Below, piece by piece: positions 4,916 through 11,464 of a stretch of 11,464 bases of DNA. The notes below the pieces were generated by a model. That model was not told where the DNA came from, did not search any database, and worked only from the letters and a program-made list of their open reading frames with translations. The position numbers were made by a program, and so were the translations under genes. The DNA is taken from positions 1 to 11,464 of the forward strand of contig SXYE01000021.1 of the NCBI GenBank assembly GCA_005789325.1, written 5' to 3'. Numbering within the stretch: the first letter of the stretch is position 1; each line of letters starts with the position of its first letter. Origin of the DNA: Actinomycetota bacterium (GTDB lineage Bacteria > Actinomycetota > Actinomycetes > S36-B12 > UBA5976).

Positions 4916-6157
4916 TTAACTTTTTACTTCACCTTTTGGTTTTGTTTCAGGCATGAGCACAGAAAAGAAAACAGCAACTAGAGAAACTGCGGCACCTGTC
5001 ATAAATGCCCAACCAAAGCCCAAAGAATCAACTAAAGCTCCAGCAACTATTGGTCCAGCAATTGATCCAAAATCACTTGTCATTTGAAAAGCAGCAACAA
5101 CAGGTCCACTTTTCTTTCCACCAGTTACATCCCCAATTACCGCAGCTGGTGCTGCACCCATGAAAGCTGCACCCACACCAGCAATTGCCATGGAAATTAA
5201 ATAACCAGACGGAGTTTCAAAAGCAACCAGTACAAGGATGGAAATAAACAAAACAGATGTACCAAAAATCATTGAAGGTCTTCGACCTTTTATGTCTGTT
5301 GATTTTCCAGCATAAGAAAGAAATATTGCTTGAGTAACACTTGTTGCTAAGAAACCTATGCCGATTAATGAGGGACTTGATTTTAGTTCCTCTACAACAA
5401 ATAGGGGAATAATTGAAGATCTAATTCCAAATGAAACAAATCCTGTTGCTAAATTAACAGACAAAGCAGCAGAGTAAGCCTTATTTTTTAAAGCGTTAGT
5501 AAAAGCTTTAAGAGAAGCTGAAACTTTTGATCTTTCTTTTGTTTCCATATTTTCTTTATTGTGCGCATTCAAAAAGAAAGCTGACGCAGCCGCAGCTAAC
5601 AAAAGAGTGAAAGAATAAACAAAAAATGGAGCGCGAAGTGAAATTGCAATAACAATTCCACCAACTGCAGGTCCGGCCAAACCTCCTACTAAAAATCCAC
5701 CTTGGAAAGCAGCAGCAGCCCTACCCCTTTGATCTGGAGCCACAATTCTTAAAAGCAAAGTAAAAGCAGAAACTGTAAACATTGTGCTTCCTAAACCACC
5801 AGCACCTCGAAGTATTAAAAGATAAGTGAAGTCTTCAGCTAATCCAGCAAAAAAGCTTGAAATTGAAACAAGTAACAAACCAACAGTTAAAATTATTCTT
5901 TCCCCAAAACGATTTACCCATAAACCTGCAATAGGGGCTGAGGCAAATCTCATAAAAGCAAATACAGAAACAACGGAACTAGCAGCAAGTGCACTTACTC
6001 CAAAAGATCTAGCAAAAACAGGAATCGCAGGTGCGACTATTCCAAATCCAATTGCAACAAAAAAAGCAATCAAAGAAAGCACTGCTACTTCATTTGGTAG
6101 CCCTCGTAGCCAAGGATTATGTCGAATTAATCGACCAATTTTTTGAATCAACGTCAC
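4916..6157 (-). CDS. MFS transporter (multidrug-efflux-like)
   Basis: This is a major facilitator of about 413 residues with two six-helix halves. Seen are the first helix (VAVLSLIAFFVAIGFGIVAPAI), the loop 2-3 signature as GLWVNRFGERI, the helix 4-5 region with GGLGSTMFT and RGRAAAAFQGGFLVGGLAGPAVGG, a charged central loop (NKENMETKERSK), and a second-half repeat of the 2-3 loop (GKSTDIKGRRPSMI). It resembles proton-driven drug or metabolite exporters; the substrate is unknown. The frame stays open up to an ATG at 6253, but that start would overlap the divergent ilvA start and add residues with no transporter character. I prefer GTG at 6155-6157 because a TAGGCT -10 hexamer lies 10 nt upstream, giving a leaderless start. 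TTG at 6149-6151 is a close alternative. msrA follows on the same strand. Confidence 0.88.
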   Translation of the reverse strand: MTLIQKIGRLIRHNPWLRGLPNEVAVLSLIAFFVAIGFGIVAPAIPVFARSFGVSALAASSVVSVFAFMRFASAPIAGLWVNRFGERIILTVGLLLVSISSFFAGLAEDFTYLLILRGAGGLGSTMFTVSAFTLLLRIVAPDQRGRAAAAFQGGFLVGGLAGPAVGGIVIAISLRAPFFVYSFTLLLAAAASAFFLNAHNKENMETKERSKVSASLKAFTNALKNKAYSAALSVNLATGFVSFGIRSSIIPLFVVEELKSSPSLIGIGFLATSVTQAIFLSYAGKSTDIKGRRPSMIFGTSVLFISILVLVAFETPSGYLISMAIAGVGAAFMGAAPAAVIGDVTGGKKSGPVVAAFQMTSDFGSIAGPIVAGALVDSLGFGWAFMTGAAVSLVAVFFSVLMPETKPKGEVKS

Positions 6158-6167
6158 AATAAGTTCT

Positions 6168-6173
6168 AGCCTA
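6168..6173 (-). promoter_or_regulatory. -10 element for the MFS-msrA transcript
   Basis: TAGGCT on the minus strand, a common actinobacterial -10 form, is spaced so that transcription would start about 6157-6161, essentially at the GTG codon of the MFS gene. The -35 region is poor. This supports leaderless translation and excludes the longer upstream start. Confidence 0.45.
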
Positions 6174-6238
6174 ACTGGTGTTAGTGGTTTAAACTGACTC
6201 AGATAGCCGGCTGCGTTTGAAGAAACAGGAGAAAGCAA

Positions 6239-7456
6239 ATGTCCAACAAACATCCTGTTTCTTTACAAGATATTCAAGAGGCTGCCAAAAGACTTGAAGG
6301 AATAATCCGACCGACAGTCATGGTTAATGCAGGTTGGCTGGAAAGACAAATTGGTAAACCAGTTTTCTTAAAACCAGAGAATTTACAACGTGCAGGATCA
6401 TTTAAAATTCGTGGTGCCTACAACTTATTATCTCAACTTTCCGAAGCAGATAGAAAAAAAGGTGTAGTTGCTGCAAGTGCAGGAAATCATGCTCAAGGTG
6501 TAGCACTTGCTGCACAACTTTTAGGAATTAAATCAACTGTTTACATGCCAATTAGTGCATCAATTCCAAAAGTTGTTGCCACAAAAGGATATGGAGCTCA
6601 AGTTAAATTCGTAGGCGAAACATTAGATGTGGCTTTGATTGCTGCGCAAGAAGACTGCCAAAAAAGTGGATCAATTTTCATTTCACCATTTGATCACCCC
6701 CAGATTGTGGCAGGACAAGGAACTGTTGGCTTAGAGATATTGGAACAAATGCCAGAAGTTAAAACTGTTTTAGTTTGTACCGGTGGCGGGGGATTACTTG
6801 CAGGAACAGCACTAGCTATAAAAGAACAAAATCCAAATGTAAAAGTAATTGGTGTTCAAGCTGCAAATGCTGCGGCCTATCCAGATTCACTAAAACAAGG
6901 AAAACCAATCGCTTTAAAAGCGATGAACACAATTGCTGATGGAATTGCAGTTGGTAAACCTGGTGATGTTCCATTTGGAATTATTCAAGATTACGTAGAC
7001 GACATAATTACTGTTAGTGAGAGTGAACTCTCAATTGCAATATTACAAACACTTGAACGAGGAAAATTACTAGTTGAACCAGGTGGAGCAGCTGGTGCTG
7101 CTGCCTTCATTGCAAATCCAAGTGCTTTTGAAGGACCAGTGGCAATTGTTTTATCTGGTGGAAATATTGATCCATTTTTGTTAGAACGAATAATGCAAAC
7201 AGGACTAGCTGCTGCAGGAAGATATTTAACTGTAAGAATTCGAATCAAAGACAAGCCTGGATCTTTAGCAAAATTACTAAGTGAAATTGGCGCAGCGGGT
7301 GCAAATATTATGGACGTTTTTCACTTAAGAACAGATCCAATGTTGGCATTAGATGAAGTTGCTGTGAATTTAACTATGGAAACTAGAGGACAAGAACACG
7401 AAAAAGATGTTTTGGCATGCATCAAGGCTTTAGGCCACGATGCGCAAGTTCAATAA
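6239..7456 (+). CDS. ilvA: Threonine ammonia-lyase with C-terminal ACT domain
   Basis: This is a 405-residue PLP enzyme that deaminates threonine to 2-oxobutanoate, the first step toward isoleucine; serine is usually also used. The fold-type II domain occupies about 1-325. The PLP lysine is Lys56 in GSFKIRGAYN, the substrate/carboxylate loop is SAGNHAQG (80-87), the phosphate-binding glycine loop is TGGGGLLAG (181-189), and SGGNI is at 306-310. A single ACT domain follows (about 330-405: VRIRIKDKPGSLAKLL, then GANIMDVFHLR), so this is the short roughly 400-residue form. Whether it is feedback-regulated by isoleucine or of the catabolic/constitutive type cannot be told from sequence. AGGAGA at 6227-6232, six bases upstream, supports the ATG. 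It is divergent from the MFS gene; the ABC exporter genes follow 42 nt downstream and may share its transcript. Confidence 0.95.
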   Translation: MSNKHPVSLQDIQEAAKRLEGIIRPTVMVNAGWLERQIGKPVFLKPENLQRAGSFKIRGAYNLLSQLSEADRKKGVVAASAGNHAQGVALAAQLLGIKSTVYMPISASIPKVVATKGYGAQVKFVGETLDVALIAAQEDCQKSGSIFISPFDHPQIVAGQGTVGLEILEQMPEVKTVLVCTGGGGLLAGTALAIKEQNPNVKVIGVQAANAAAYPDSLKQGKPIALKAMNTIADGIAVGKPGDVPFGIIQDYVDDIITVSESELSIAILQTLERGKLLVEPGGAAGAAAFIANPSAFEGPVAIVLSGGNIDPFLLERIMQTGLAAAGRYLTVRIRIKDKPGSLAKLLSEIGAAGANIMDVFHLRTDPMLALDEVAVNLTMETRGQEHEKDVLACIKALGHDAQVQ

Positions 7457-7498
7457 GCCTAGTAAAGTAGAAAAGCGCTTAAAGAATTTAGGAGTATT

Positions 7499-8479
7499 TT
7501 GCCAATCGCTATTGAAGCCACTAATTTAGTAAAAAAATATGGCGATGTTACTGCCCTTGATGGACTTAGTTTAAAAGTTGAACAGGGAAGTGTTTTTGGA
7601 TTACTTGGACCAAACGGTGCTGGTAAAACTACAGCGGTTCGAGTCTTAACAACTTTATTGGTACCAGATTCAGGAACTGCCATAGTTTCTGACGTTGATG
7701 TAATCAATGATCCAGAACATGCTCGAGAAATTATTGGTTTATCTGGACAAAATGCTTCAGTTGATGAGAATCTCACTGGAATTGAAAACTTAATAATGCT
7801 AGGCAGACTATTTAGACTTCCTAAAAAAGAAGCCATAACTAGAGCTCATGATCTATTGGAGCGTTTTAATTTAACGGATGCATCCAAAAGAATTGTTAAA
7901 ACATATTCAGGTGGAATGCGCAGAAGACTAGATCTTGCAGCATCCTTAATTGCAAATCCAACGATTTTATTTTTAGATGAACCAACCACAGGATTAGATC
8001 CAAGATCTAGATTAATGATGTGGGATGTAATTCAAGGACTTGTCTCAGAAGGAACAACAGTCTTATTAACCACTCAGTATTTAGAAGAAGCAGATCAACT
8101 AGCAGACAAAATTGCGGTAATAGATAAAGGAAAAGTTATTGCCCAAGGCACAGCTGATGAATTAAAAACCCAAGTTGGTGGAGAAAGAATCGATGTGGTT
8201 GTTGATCGATCCAAAGCAGAACTCGCTGCACAAGCTTTACAAAGTATGGCCAGTGGAAAAGTTGTTATTGAGGGTGAACATGTTCAAGCACCCGTTTCTG
8301 GTGGCGGGGTAAAAGTTGTTGAAGCAGTTAGAGCACTTGATATTGCAAAAATTGAAATAAAAGAAATTCAACTTAGAAGACCAACTTTAGATGATGTTTT
8401 TCTGTCTTTAACTGGACATCATGCCGAAGAGGTAAAAAATGAAGATGAAAATGTTTTGGTAAAGAAAGGTCGTCGCTAA
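7499..8479 (+). CDS. ABC exporter ATPase, DrrA (daunorubicin-resistance) family
   Basis: This 326-residue cytosolic ATPase powers an ABC-2 type exporter. Motifs in order are Walker A GPNGAGKT (37-44), Q-loop GQN (83-85), signature YSGGMRRRLDLA (136-147), Walker B ILFLDEP (156-162), D-loop GLDPRS, and the switch region TTQYLEEADQLAD with Gln193 where most ABC proteins have His. That glutamine is typical of the DrrA/CcmA-like antibiotic-resistance branch. The C-terminal extension (about 215-326) ends with RRPTLDDVFLSLTGHH, also characteristic of DrrA. The start is TTG at 7499-7501, supported by AGGAG at 7490-7494 and by alignment of the first strand (IAIEATNLVKKYG). The permease starts one nucleotide inside the stop codon, so translation is coupled. 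The substrate could be a lipid, drug or peptide; the sequence does not tell. Confidence 0.95.
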   Translation: MPIAIEATNLVKKYGDVTALDGLSLKVEQGSVFGLLGPNGAGKTTAVRVLTTLLVPDSGTAIVSDVDVINDPEHAREIIGLSGQNASVDENLTGIENLIMLGRLFRLPKKEAITRAHDLLERFNLTDASKRIVKTYSGGMRRRLDLAASLIANPTILFLDEPTTGLDPRSRLMMWDVIQGLVSEGTTVLLTTQYLEEADQLADKIAVIDKGKVIAQGTADELKTQVGGERIDVVVDRSKAELAAQALQSMASGKVVIEGEHVQAPVSGGGVKVVEAVRALDIAKIEIKEIQLRRPTLDDVFLSLTGHHAEEVKNEDENVLVKKGRR

Positions 8480-9318
8480 TGAATTCACGCTCGATAACTG
8501 AAGAATACGCAAACAAGCACGGCAAGATTTACTGGTTACTTCACGATTCATCTGTTATCGCTTGGAGAAACTTACTAAGGTTTAGAAGAAATCCTGAAGT
8601 TCTATTTTTTGATGTTGTCCAACCTATTATTTTTATTTTGCTTTTTGCTTATGTTTTTGGTGGCGCAATTGATGTGGGCGATAGTTCTTACCGATCATTT
8701 CTAATTCCAGGTATTTTTGTGCAAACAATTGCTTTTGCTGGAGCATCAGCTGCAATTGGATTAAACGCTGATATGAACTCAGGAATTATTGATCGATTCA
8801 AATCATTACCAATGAATACCACTGGAGTTTTACTTGGACAAAATTTTGCTGAATTAGCAAGAAGTGTTATTACGTTATTTATCATGTCCCTAACTGGTCT
8901 TGCAATTGGTTGGGAAATTAATGGTGGTTTTCTCAACGCAATTTTTGCTTATCTGTTGTTATTAGCTTTTGGTTTTTCAATGTCTTGGATTGGAGCAAGC
9001 ATTGGTCTTTCAGTTTCTTCTCCACAAGTTGCCAGTACCGCAGGTTTTGCTTGGCTATTTCCTTTAACATTTTTGTCAAACGCATTTGTTCCCACAGAAA
9101 CTTTGCCAACTTGGTTGAGAATTTTTGCTGAGTGGAATCCGATAACTTCAATTGTTGCTGCTGCGAGATATCTATTTGGTTACCCAATGGAAGTTGCAGC
9201 TGATGCACCGTTTTCATTACAACATCCAATTATCACCACAATTATTTGGCTAATAGTGATAACGGCCGTGTTTATGCCAATTGCTGCAAGAAAATTTAGA
9301 AAAGTAACAAGTCGTTAA
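8479..9318 (+). CDS. ABC-2 type exporter permease, DrrB family
   Basis: This 279-residue inner-membrane protein has six predicted helices. It begins with a soluble segment containing the coupling-type stretch AWRNLLRFRRNPEVLFF, then helix 1 (VVQPIIFILLFAYVFGGAI). The ABC-2 signature region DMNSGIIDRFKSLPM follows, and the C-terminal half has LSNAFVPTETLPTWLRIFAEWNPITSIVAAARYLF, which matches the DrrB/ABC-2 family. It pairs with the ATPase encoded directly upstream; the junction TAATG overlaps by one base. Only one permease gene is present, so the working complex is probably a permease homodimer with two ATPases. Its TAA overlaps the greA stop by four bases (TTAA, 9315-9318), leaving no room for a terminator between these convergent genes. 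Confidence 0.95.
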   Translation: MNSRSITEEYANKHGKIYWLLHDSSVIAWRNLLRFRRNPEVLFFDVVQPIIFILLFAYVFGGAIDVGDSSYRSFLIPGIFVQTIAFAGASAAIGLNADMNSGIIDRFKSLPMNTTGVLLGQNFAELARSVITLFIMSLTGLAIGWEINGGFLNAIFAYLLLLAFGFSMSWIGASIGLSVSSPQVASTAGFAWLFPLTFLSNAFVPTETLPTWLRIFAEWNPITSIVAAARYLFGYPMEVAADAPFSLQHPIITTIIWLIVITAVFMPIAARKFRKVTSR

Positions 9319-9800
9319 GCCTGATAGATTTCAACATTTTTAATCAATATTGAAATCTCTTTGCCGTTAGGTAAAGCAAAAGATGATTTGTCGCCTTGCT
9401 TCTTACCAATAACTGCGTTTCCAAGTGGTGAGTCAGGGGAATAAACATCCATAGTTGCGTGCACTGCTTCTTCACGAGAAACCAACCAAAATCTTTCTGA
9501 ATCGCCATCACTAAATTCAACTGTGACAACATGACCAATTGCAATTGTTCCTGTATCACTTGGGGGAGTTCCTATTTGAGCATTTTCTAACATTTGTTTT
9601 AGTTGTCTAATTCTTGCTTCGTTTTTTCCTTGTTCTTCTCGGGCAGCGTGGTAACCACCGTTTTCTTTTAAGTCGCCTTCTTCTCTGGCTAATTCAATTT
9701 TTTTTGTTATTTCAGAACGAAGTGGACCGGAGCGATCAATTAATTCAGCGCTAAGTCGGTCAAAGGATTCTTGGGTCAACCAAGTAGATGCAGTATTCAT
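9315..9800 (-). CDS. greA: Transcription elongation factor GreA
   Basis: This 161-residue factor enters the RNA polymerase secondary channel and stimulates cleavage of backtracked transcripts. The N-terminal coiled-coil finger (about 1-78) carries the acidic tip in AREEGDLKENGGYHAA, with Asp43 and Glu46 as the residues that position the catalytic magnesium. The C-terminal FKBP-like domain contains VTVEFSDGDSERFWLV, SPDSPLGNAVIGKKQGD and the closing strands ISILIKNVEIYQA. Length is normal. The ATG at 9798-9800 lacks a good RBS (only GAGAC nearby). The DUF4307 gene ends 15 nt upstream, so translational coupling from it is likely. The DUF4307-greA pair facing mca is a conserved actinobacterial arrangement. 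Confidence 0.97.
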   Translation of the reverse strand: MNTASTWLTQESFDRLSAELIDRSGPLRSEITKKIELAREEGDLKENGGYHAAREEQGKNEARIRQLKQMLENAQIGTPPSDTGTIAIGHVVTVEFSDGDSERFWLVSREEAVHATMDVYSPDSPLGNAVIGKKQGDKSSFALPNGKEISILIKNVEIYQA

Positions 9801-9815
9801 AGTCTCTAATGATAC

Positions 9816-10304
9816 TTAGAACCCTGAATTTATTGCCGGGGGATCTTGCTGTGGTCTTTGTACATCAATTCCAAACTGAGGAGCAGGAAACAAAGATGAT
9901 TTCGGATCATCATCACAGTTAATTACTTCAACAGTAAAAGCTTCAGAAGCAGTTTTTAAAACATAATTAACCTGTTTGTAAGTTTTACCATCTTGAGGAA
10001 ATTCCAGAATTGCATAGCCAAGATCGGTCATAAAAAAGTCTTGAGATCTAATCAAACACCAAACGTCCATATCAGCTGGTCTGGTTATCTCAAAAATAAC
10101 CTCAACATTGTTTTTGTCTTTAACTTCCCAAGCCAATAATTTTTCACTTAACGGTGGATTTATAACTCTAGAAATTCCTGTTGAGACAAATGCACCGACA
10201 ACAACAATAAAAATTACAGCAACAATTACTAGAAACCAAGGTTTACCTGGTTTGGGATATCGATCCTGAATGTGTGGTGGCCATTGATCTCGATTAGTCG
10301 CCAA
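9816..10304 (-). CDS. DUF4307 family membrane protein
   Basis: This is a 162-residue single-pass membrane protein with no known function. A short basic and Pro-rich N-terminus (RDQWPPHIQDRYPKPGKPW) precedes one helix at about 22-43, with the remainder predicted outside. The outer domain has beta-strand character and two cysteines, in DVWCLIRS (Cys83) and VEVINCDD (Cys130), which could form a disulfide. The features VxFEITRPAD, a first cysteine and VEVINC near the end match what I know of DUF4307, whose gene commonly sits between greA and mca in actinobacteria. The start is TTG at 10302-10304, supported by GAGGA at 10312-10316 seven bases upstream. It shares a 65-bp divergent region with mca and probably forms an operon with greA. 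Confidence 0.85.
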   Translation of the reverse strand: MATNRDQWPPHIQDRYPKPGKPWFLVIVAVIFIVVVGAFVSTGISRVINPPLSEKLLAWEVKDKNNVEVIFEITRPADMDVWCLIRSQDFFMTDLGYAILEFPQDGKTYKQVNYVLKTASEAFTVEVINCDDDPKSSLFPAPQFGIDVQRPQQDPPAINSGF

Positions 10305-10369
10305 GTTATGTTCCTCGTAGAATTTAATTTGTAATTAAGACTTTACTGCCTAGTTTTGAAGGATAAAAA
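10305..10369. promoter_or_regulatory. Divergent intergenic region between DUF4307-greA and mca
   Basis: This is a 65-bp AT-rich spacer holding both ribosome sites: GAGGA (minus, 10312-10316) and AAGGA (plus, 10359-10363). It must carry promoters in both directions. TAATTA at 10332-10337 is the most -10-like hexamer on the plus strand, but it is not compelling. No operator repeat is visible. Confidence 0.4.
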
Positions 10370-11221
10370 TTGACGCAACTTCGCCTCTTAACGGTGCACG
10401 CTCACCCAGATGATGAAGCCAGTAAAGGTGCGGCCACAGTTGCCAAATATGTAGCTGAAGGTGTGGAAGTAATGATTGCCACTTGTACAGGTGGTGAAAG
10501 AGGAGATGTTTTAAATCCCAAACTAAAAAATCCTGATACTGAAAAAGAACTCACCCAGATTAGAAAAAAAGAGATGGAAGAATCCATCAAAGTACTTGGA
10601 GCAAAACACACTTGGTTAGGGTTCCAAGATTCTGGTTGGCCAGATGGTGAACCAAAACCACCACTTCCTAAAGGTTGCTTTGCTGAAATTCCAATAGAAG
10701 AAGCAGCTAAACCACTTATAAAACTTATTAGAGAATTTAGACCTCAAGTTTTAATTACCTATGACGAAAATGGTGGCTACCCCCACCCAGATCACATTCG
10801 CTGCCACGAAATAACAATGTTTGCTTATGAACACTCAGGAAGAGTTAATCGATTCCCCGAATTAGGTTTTGCTTTTCAGCCTAAGAAACTTTATTACCAA
10901 AGATCATTTAACTTAAAACAGATGAAAGCAATAGATGAAGCGTTTAAGCAATTAGGAAAACCTAATCCTTATGCAGACTGGATAGATGAGAAAGATGATG
11001 ACTCCCACAGAGTCACAACTCAAATTCATTGCGCAGAGTACTTTGACAAACGAGACCAAGCCTTACTTGCTCATGCCACACAAGTTGATCCTGATGGTGA
11101 CTGGTTTGCTCTTCCCACTGAAATTGCCAAAAAGATTTGGCCTACTGAAGATTACGAATTAGCCATCACCCGTGTTGCCACTAAAACACCAGAAACTGAT
11201 TTGTTTGCAGGATTAAGATAG
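10370..11221 (+). CDS. mca: Mycothiol S-conjugate amidase Mca
   Basis: This 283-residue cytosolic zinc amidase cleaves mycothiol S-conjugates to glucosamine-inositol and a mercapturic acid, detoxifying electrophiles in actinobacteria. It belongs to the GlcNAc-PI de-N-acetylase (LmbE/PIG-L) superfamily. Zinc-site motifs are AHPDDE (His12, Asp15) near the N-terminus and PHPDHIRCHE (His142 as third ligand). The likely catalytic acid/base is Asp14. GGERGDVLNP and the region from FAYEHSG onward are as in Mca rather than the biosynthetic deacetylase MshB: MshB lacks the NPYADWIDEKDDD-type segment, present here at about 199-211. Length fits Mca. The start is TTG at 10370-10372 with AAGGA six bases upstream. 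Genomic position beside DUF4307 and greA supports Mca over MshB. The small membrane protein gene follows 9 nt downstream. Confidence 0.94.
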   Translation: MTQLRLLTVHAHPDDEASKGAATVAKYVAEGVEVMIATCTGGERGDVLNPKLKNPDTEKELTQIRKKEMEESIKVLGAKHTWLGFQDSGWPDGEPKPPLPKGCFAEIPIEEAAKPLIKLIREFRPQVLITYDENGGYPHPDHIRCHEITMFAYEHSGRVNRFPELGFAFQPKKLYYQRSFNLKQMKAIDEAFKQLGKPNPYADWIDEKDDDSHRVTTQIHCAEYFDKRDQALLAHATQVDPDGDWFALPTEIAKKIWPTEDYELAITRVATKTPETDLFAGLR

Positions 11222-11230
11222 ATTGAGAAC

Positions 11231-11416
11231 ATGTTAACGAAAATTATTCTATTTTTGTCAGAAACTCCTGCTCCTGAAATTGACCCAGACCGAGTAAGAC
11301 CAGGTGTTTTGGGTTTATTAACCTTTCTTCTTTTAGGAATAGCAGTTGCCGTTATTTCTTATTTTATGATCAGAAGTTTAAAAAAGACAGATAAAAGATT
11401 CAAAGAAGACATTTAG
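11231..11416 (+). CDS. Small one-helix membrane protein downstream of mca
   Basis: This 61-residue protein has a short N-terminal hydrophobic stretch (MLTKIILFLSE), then TPAPEIDPDRVRPG, one clear transmembrane helix (about 26-48, VLGLLTFLLLGIAVAVISYFMI) and a basic cytoplasmic tail (RSLKKTDKRFKED). It starts 9 nt after the mca stop and is almost certainly co-transcribed. Position, size and the D-x-V-x-PG-helix-RSL-KK pattern match the small membrane protein that follows mca in mycobacteria (Rv1083). The function is unknown. The RBS is weak (GAGAA), so translation may depend on coupling to mca. Confidence 0.8.
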   Translation: MLTKIILFLSETPAPEIDPDRVRPGVLGLLTFLLLGIAVAVISYFMIRSLKKTDKRFKEDI

Positions 11417-11418
11417 AA

Positions 11419-11464
11419 TCAAATGCCTCCAATTGGTGACGTGATTGCTTTTGCAATCGCATCA
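11419..11464. other. Ambiguous coding edge of the window
   Basis: Both strands are open here. On the plus strand an ATG at 11423 begins MPPIGDVIAFAIAS and runs off the window, 6 nt after the previous stop but without a Shine-Dalgarno. On the minus strand a frame entering from the right ends in TGA at 11419-11421 as DAIAKAITSPIGGI. A 6-bp hairpin (GATTGC TTTT GCAATC, 11442-11457) lies within. I cannot choose between the two without downstream sequence. Confidence 0.3.

Noticed and set aside
5826..6146. Plus-strand frame of 106 codons
   Set aside because: It is antisense to the N-terminal half of the MFS transporter, with low-complexity composition typical of shadow frames.
7459..7836. Minus-strand frame of 125 codons
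   Set aside because: It lies opposite the Walker A region of the DrrA-type ATPase and is a shadow of a strongly supported gene.
7499..8479. Gln193 in the ATPase switch region as an inactivating mutation
   Set aside because: TTQYLEEAD with Gln in place of His is typical of the DrrA branch of ABC ATPases, so it is a family trait.
10402..10611. Minus-strand frame of 69 codons
   Set aside because: It is antisense to the zinc-site region of mca, whose motifs leave no doubt about the plus strand.

Overview
The window looks like chromosome from a streamlined, AT-rich actinobacterium. My best guess is a freshwater planktonic lineage of the acI / Ca. Nanopelagicales kind. The actinobacterial part rests on the block at 9315-11416: greA and a DUF4307 membrane protein on the minus strand, then mca (mycothiol S-conjugate amidase) and a one-helix membrane protein on the plus strand. 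This is the order I know from mycobacteria (Rv1080c to Rv1083). The actinobacterial type of Bax inhibitor-1 and a free-standing lysine-rich, histone-H1-like protein agree with it. The lineage guess is inference from low GC and very tight packing: stops overlap by 4 nt or lie 1 nt apart, and several genes appear leaderless.

Layout. 1-48 may be the tail of an upstream gene. 67-143 is a tRNA with a UAA (Leu) anticodon but a short class I variable loop. 168-836 (-) is an unusual aquaporin-family channel. 944-1519 (+) is a thioredoxin-fold lipoprotein, convergent with 1521-1970 (-), an unrecognised secreted four-cysteine protein. A perfect 17-bp hairpin (1987-2024) separates that gene from the lysine-rich DNA-binding protein at 2056-2394 (-). 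2527-3399 (+) is a DMT/EamA transporter and 3468-4298 (+) a Bax inhibitor-1 family protein. A strong bidirectional terminator (4311-4346) follows, then msrA and an MFS transporter on the minus strand. ilvA is divergent from the MFS gene and is followed by a DrrA/DrrB-type ABC exporter pair. The greA-DUF4307 / mca-small TM block ends the window.

How the genes work together. Most are independent housekeeping or transport genes. A loose thiol and oxidative-stress theme runs through the thioredoxin-like lipoprotein, methionine sulfoxide reductase and mycothiol conjugate amidase. Mca cleaves mycothiol conjugates to mercapturic acids that must be exported, and three exporter-type systems lie nearby (MFS, DMT, ABC-2), but nothing in the sequence ties them functionally to Mca.

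I see no mobile element, CRISPR array, phage or defence genes. The points most worth a second look are the class I-shaped tRNA-Leu(UAA), the repeat-built histone-like protein, the non-canonical aquaporin filter and the apparent leaderless starts.
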